Origin: an uncultured Clostridia bacterium
Lineage (GTDB): Bacteria; Bacillota; Clostridia; Tissierellales; Peptoniphilaceae
Length of the DNA: 9,659 nt
Direction of reading: 5' to 3'
Assembly: GCA_945916025.1 (NCBI GenBank)
Contig: CAMEGD010000052.1
Location: 1 to 9,659 of the forward strand
Part shown: piece after piece, positions 7,233-9,659 of the stretch
Numbering within the stretch: the stretch's first letter is position 1
Layout of the letters: each line of letters opens with the position of its first letter
Translations under genes and position numbers: made by a program
The notes under the pieces: model-generated
What the model was told of the DNA's origin: nothing
The model's input: the letters and a program-made list of their open reading frames with translations, nothing else
The model's database searches: none

Positions 7233-7879
7233 TAGTCCTTAAAGAATTCCTTTACTTGTCCTAGGTCCTCTCCCCAAATATCTGCGATTTCCTTTATATT
7301 TTCTAGGTGGTTAGGTTCAGCTTGGGATGTTATTCCAACTATTTTCATGCCAAGGCCCTTTCCAGTTTCCATAGAATAAAGGGCATCTTCCACTAGGACA
7401 CAATCTTCACCCTTTACCTTAAAGTAATTGCAAATATCTAAAAAGTACTGTGGATTGTCCTTGTGGAAGTTTACTTCATCACTAACTACCTCTAAATCAA
7501 AGTAGTCCTTAATATGAAATCTCTCTAAAACAAGGTCCACTAAGGCCCTTTGGGTTGCAGTTGCAAGGACCACCTTGTCTCCTCTATCCTTTATTAAGTC
7601 AAATATATTTTTTGCTTCCTTGTCTATGGAAAAGACCTTTTTGTAGTTATAGGCCATTAGGGCCTTTAGCTCACCTTCTATTTCTTTAATAGACATGTCT
7701 AGGTTGAACCTTTCTTTAACATAGAAAATAGCATCTAATAAGGTCATACTTAATATTTCCCTTTGAAGTCCATCATAGGCTACTAGACCTTTAGTTTCTA
7801 AAAAGTTAAACATAAGGTTGTTCCAGTAGTCCATTGAGTTAATAAAGGTTCCATCCATATCAAAAATATATACTCTCAT
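7232..7879 (-). CDS. HAD-superfamily hydrolase, subfamily IA (phosphoglycolate phosphatase / beta-phosphoglucomutase-like)
   Basis: This is a cytoplasmic phosphatase or phosphomutase of 215 residues, usual for the subfamily. Motif I is DMDGTF, with nucleophile D7 and acid/base D9. A helical cap occupies about 15-85. Motif II lies in LATAT (105-109), motif III is K140, and motif IV is VEDALYS with E164 and D165 as Mg2+ ligands. All catalytic positions are present. The substrate cannot be read from the sequence; small sugar phosphates, phosphoglycolate or nucleotides are all possible. GGAG lies 4 nt before the ATG. The gene starts 12 nt after the peptidase stop and ends in a 1-nt TAATG overlap with the lysozyme gene, so it is in the middle of the operon. 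The neighbours give no hint of its substrate. Confidence 0.9.
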   Translation of the reverse strand: MRVYIFDMDGTFINSMDYWNNLMFNFLETKGLVAYDGLQREILSMTLLDAIFYVKERFNLDMSIKEIEGELKALMAYNYKKVFSIDKEAKNIFDLIKDRGDKVVLATATQRALVDLVLERFHIKDYFDLEVVSDEVNFHKDNPQYFLDICNYFKVKGEDCVLVEDALYSMETGKGLGMKIVGITSQAEPNHLENIKEIADIWGEDLGQVKEFFKD

Positions 7880-7891
7880 AAATCTCCAATC

Positions 7892-9547
7892 TTATTTTAA
7901 AATATTGTCAATAAAGGTCATAATTAGGTTTGGAAGCACTTGGAAAGAGTAGTTTTTGTGAACTCTTTCTGTGTACTTGTGGCCATCTTGACCATAAACA
8001 CCTAAGTTAATAACCGGCATAGAAATACTTTCCATTTTATCTATAGGGTGGCTATACTTTAGTCCCCAGCCTGGTAGGTTGTCCTTATATGAATTTATCC
8101 CTTCCCTGTCCTTTGGTAGATACAAAAAGCTAGAGTCGGAAATGTAAGGGTAGAAGTATTTTAGTTTGATTTCTTCTTCTAATAAACCCTTAGTATCAGA
8201 AATAGTCTTTTCCAGTGCCTTAACTAAGTTTACTTCCCTTTCTTCTTCCCCTGAAATCTCTACATTTTGGTAGTAGGTAGACCCATAATAGACAATAACT
8301 GTAGGTTCATTTACTGTATTAAATTTCCTATACAGGTTATCAATAAGCTTTAAACTATAGTCAGCTATGGAAAGATTTGGGTCTTCTTCATTTAGTCTTT
8401 CCTTGTATTCTTCGTAGTAGGTCCTAAATTCTTCTTGGTAGGTCTCTTCAAAGAAGTCAACTAGTTCCTTAAAGGTAAAGACCCTAGGTTTCCAGTTGTT
8501 GTCCTTATAATCATATCCACCAAACTCAGCCCACCTTTTACTTTGTTCCTCTATATAGGAAATAGCATCCTCTAAGGATTTTTCTGCTATTTCTTTACTT
8601 AAATCCATAACATCCTTTGGTGACTTAGTATGGGTTGCAAAATTATAGTATAGGTTAGATGCTAAAGGGGTTTGGACGTCATACTTGTCCTTAAGATCCC
8701 TCATTTGTAGTGAAACTGGAGGCATAGTAGCTTCTCCCTTTCCAATATCAGCATATTCCATATTTAGGTTTAGTTTTTCGTCTATCTTTCTAGCTACTAA
8801 AGATGGGTCTACACCCTTAAAGGCCTGGCCAACATGGGTTTCAATTCCACTAACATAAAAGGCTGGAAGTAATTTTCCTACTGTTCCAAGATAAATATAC
8901 CTAGATGGGTCATCCTTGTATAAGGGAGTAGTAAAGTCAGAGTTTATTCCCACTTGGTAATCTAAATCGTATTTTTCCTTAAGGTCCTTTAGAACATCTA
9001 GGGCAGATATAATTCCCATGGAAGAGTCTTCTTCATCACATTCAGCAATTGCTACAATGTTGCCATTTAACTTGTCTAAGTTTTCTGAATAGTACTTTAT
9101 TAAAGCCATGTGGTTTGCAACACCTGATTTCATATCTAGGGCTCCCCTGCCAAAGAGATAGTCTCCAGACTCTAGGTCCCTTCTAATATTATCAGGTAGG
9201 TTTTCTTTTTTTAGAATTTCTAAAAGGTCATCTGGACTAAAGGCCGAGTCCTTAAAGTACTTAAAGTCCTCAATACCTACAGTATCAATATGGCCTAACA
9301 AAACTACTGTCTTATTAGACTGACCATTTCCCTTTAAAAGACAAATAGTATTGTGCCTTGAAACCTTGTCATTTACAGTTTTTTGTAATATTAAGTGGTC
9401 CTCGTTTTTCTTAAAATAATCAAGGTTCTTATAAAAGTCATAAATATATTCAGCTGCCTTGGACTCATGTCCCTTTTTTACTATACTTTCTACAGCCACT
9501 AAGTCCCTAGTTAAACTTTCAATTTCTTCAAAAAATCTAAATTCCAT
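7892..9547 (-). CDS. rocB: RocB-like M20-family metallopeptidase
   Basis: This is a predicted zinc-dependent amidohydrolase of the M20 family, most like RocB, named from the Bacillus arginine-utilisation operon but without a proven reaction. Numbered from the first possible ATG (9559, 555 residues), the metal and catalytic residues are H90 and D92 (GHIDTVG), D142 (GRGALDMKSG), the E176-E177 pair, D208, and H534 (TERVHKNYSF). The insert dimerisation domain is about 230-345, followed by a charged helical stretch (about 360-400) typical of the longer RocB group. I prefer the ATG at 9547 (551 residues): GGAG lies 6 nt before it, while the ATG at 9559 has no Shine-Dalgarno and falls about 2 nt from the predicted transcription start. 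It is the first gene of the operon. No arginine-degradation gene is nearby, so a general peptide-deacylating role is equally possible. Confidence 0.88.
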   Translation of the reverse strand: MEFRFFEEIESLTRDLVAVESIVKKGHESKAAEYIYDFYKNLDYFKKNEDHLILQKTVNDKVSRHNTICLLKGNGQSNKTVVLLGHIDTVGIEDFKYFKDSAFSPDDLLEILKKENLPDNIRRDLESGDYLFGRGALDMKSGVANHMALIKYYSENLDKLNGNIVAIAECDEEDSSMGIISALDVLKDLKEKYDLDYQVGINSDFTTPLYKDDPSRYIYLGTVGKLLPAFYVSGIETHVGQAFKGVDPSLVARKIDEKLNLNMEYADIGKGEATMPPVSLQMRDLKDKYDVQTPLASNLYYNFATHTKSPKDVMDLSKEIAEKSLEDAISYIEEQSKRWAEFGGYDYKDNNWKPRVFTFKELVDFFEETYQEEFRTYYEEYKERLNEEDPNLSIADYSLKLIDNLYRKFNTVNEPTVIVYYGSTYYQNVEISGEEEREVNLVKALEKTISDTKGLLEEEIKLKYFYPYISDSSFLYLPKDREGINSYKDNLPGWGLKYSHPIDKMESISMPVINLGVYGQDGHKYTERVHKNYSFQVLPNLIMTFIDNILK

Positions 9548-9553
9548 ATAAGA

Positions 9554-9557
9554 CTCC
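9554..9557 (-). promoter_or_regulatory. Ribosome binding site that decides the peptidase start
   Basis: GGAG lies 6 nt before the ATG at 9547 and overlaps the upstream ATG at 9559. This placement favours the shorter protein. Confidence 0.55.
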
Positions 9558-9567
9558 ATTGTATCTA

Positions 9568-9596
9568 ATCTTAACAGAAAATCTCGCTATTATCAA
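9568..9596 (-). promoter_or_regulatory. Promoter of the peptidase-HAD-lysozyme-TtcA operon
   Basis: On the minus strand TTGATA (9596-9591, 5/6 to consensus), an exact 17-nt spacer, and TAAGAT (9573-9568, 4/6) preceded by TGT form a sigma-A-type promoter with an extended -10. Transcription should start at about 9560-9562. The leader to the ATG at 9547 would then be only about 14 nt, just enough to hold the GGAG site. Confidence 0.65.
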
Positions 9597-9619
9597 TTCC
9601 TTAGCCCTTCTTTCCATAG

Positions 9620-9641
9620 AAAAAGAGGGTCTAGCCCCCTT
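9620..9641 (-). terminator. Intrinsic terminator of a gene to the right of the window
   Basis: In minus-strand RNA, AGGGGG (9640-9635) pairs with CCCTCT (9629-9624) around the loop CTAGA, followed by a T run to 9620. One pair is G-U in minus-strand RNA but would be an A-C mismatch in plus-strand RNA, so the hairpin favours minus-strand transcription. It lies upstream of the operon promoter and probably closes the preceding gene, which is not in the window. Confidence 0.6.
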
Positions 9642-9659
9642 AAATCTAATCTCTAATTC

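Noticed and set aside
1..9659. Mobile elements, CRISPR arrays, tRNA or rRNA genes
   Set aside because: Both strands were read and no transposase or integrase motif, regularly spaced repeat array, or tRNA/rRNA-like sequence was found.

Overview
The window is AT-rich DNA with every recognisable gene on the minus strand. Coding is dense, purine-rich on the coding strand, uses strong AGGAGG-type ribosome binding sites, and encodes oxygen-sensitive and anaerobe-associated enzymes. This fits a low-GC anaerobic Firmicute, plausibly of the Tissierellia/Peptoniphilaceae or a clostridial group. That placement is inferred from style and gene content only.

Layout in the direction of transcription (right to left): at the right edge (about 9620-9641) is a hairpin that works as a terminator only in minus-strand RNA, probably ending a gene outside the window. 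A promoter (9568-9596) then drives a tight cluster: a RocB-like M20 peptidase (9547-7892), a HAD-family hydrolase (7879-7232), a membrane-anchored GH25 lysozyme-like protein (7232-6444), and a TtcA-like tRNA-thiolation ATPase (about 6463-5573). Gaps are 12 nt or less and the last two junctions overlap, so this looks like one operon of unrelated housekeeping functions. After an 88-nt gap with its own probable promoter comes a flavodiiron protein of the FprA type (5484-4231), closed by a clear intrinsic terminator (4189-4222).

A 185-nt intergenic region follows. It holds that terminator, three copies of a TTGTGAA element (two of them forming a perfect 10-bp inverted repeat), an extended -10 promoter and a ribosome binding site. 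It leads into a very large gene (4045 to the left edge, 1348 codons without a stop and unfinished). This gene encodes a fused protein of the 2-hydroxyacyl-CoA dehydratase activator superfamily: two complete BcrA/BadF-type ATPase domains in tandem, a four-cysteine linker, a DUF2229 region and a C-terminal part resembling the dehydratase or double-cubane partner proteins.

The most interesting object is this giant activase. The paired cysteines that hold the bridging [4Fe-4S] cluster in homodimeric activases occur twice in one chain with identical 39-residue spacing, suggesting a covalent pseudo-dimer fused to its own electron acceptor. The family is known in anaerobic Firmicutes, but its substrate is not established as far as I know. 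No mobile element, CRISPR array, tRNA or rRNA gene was seen.
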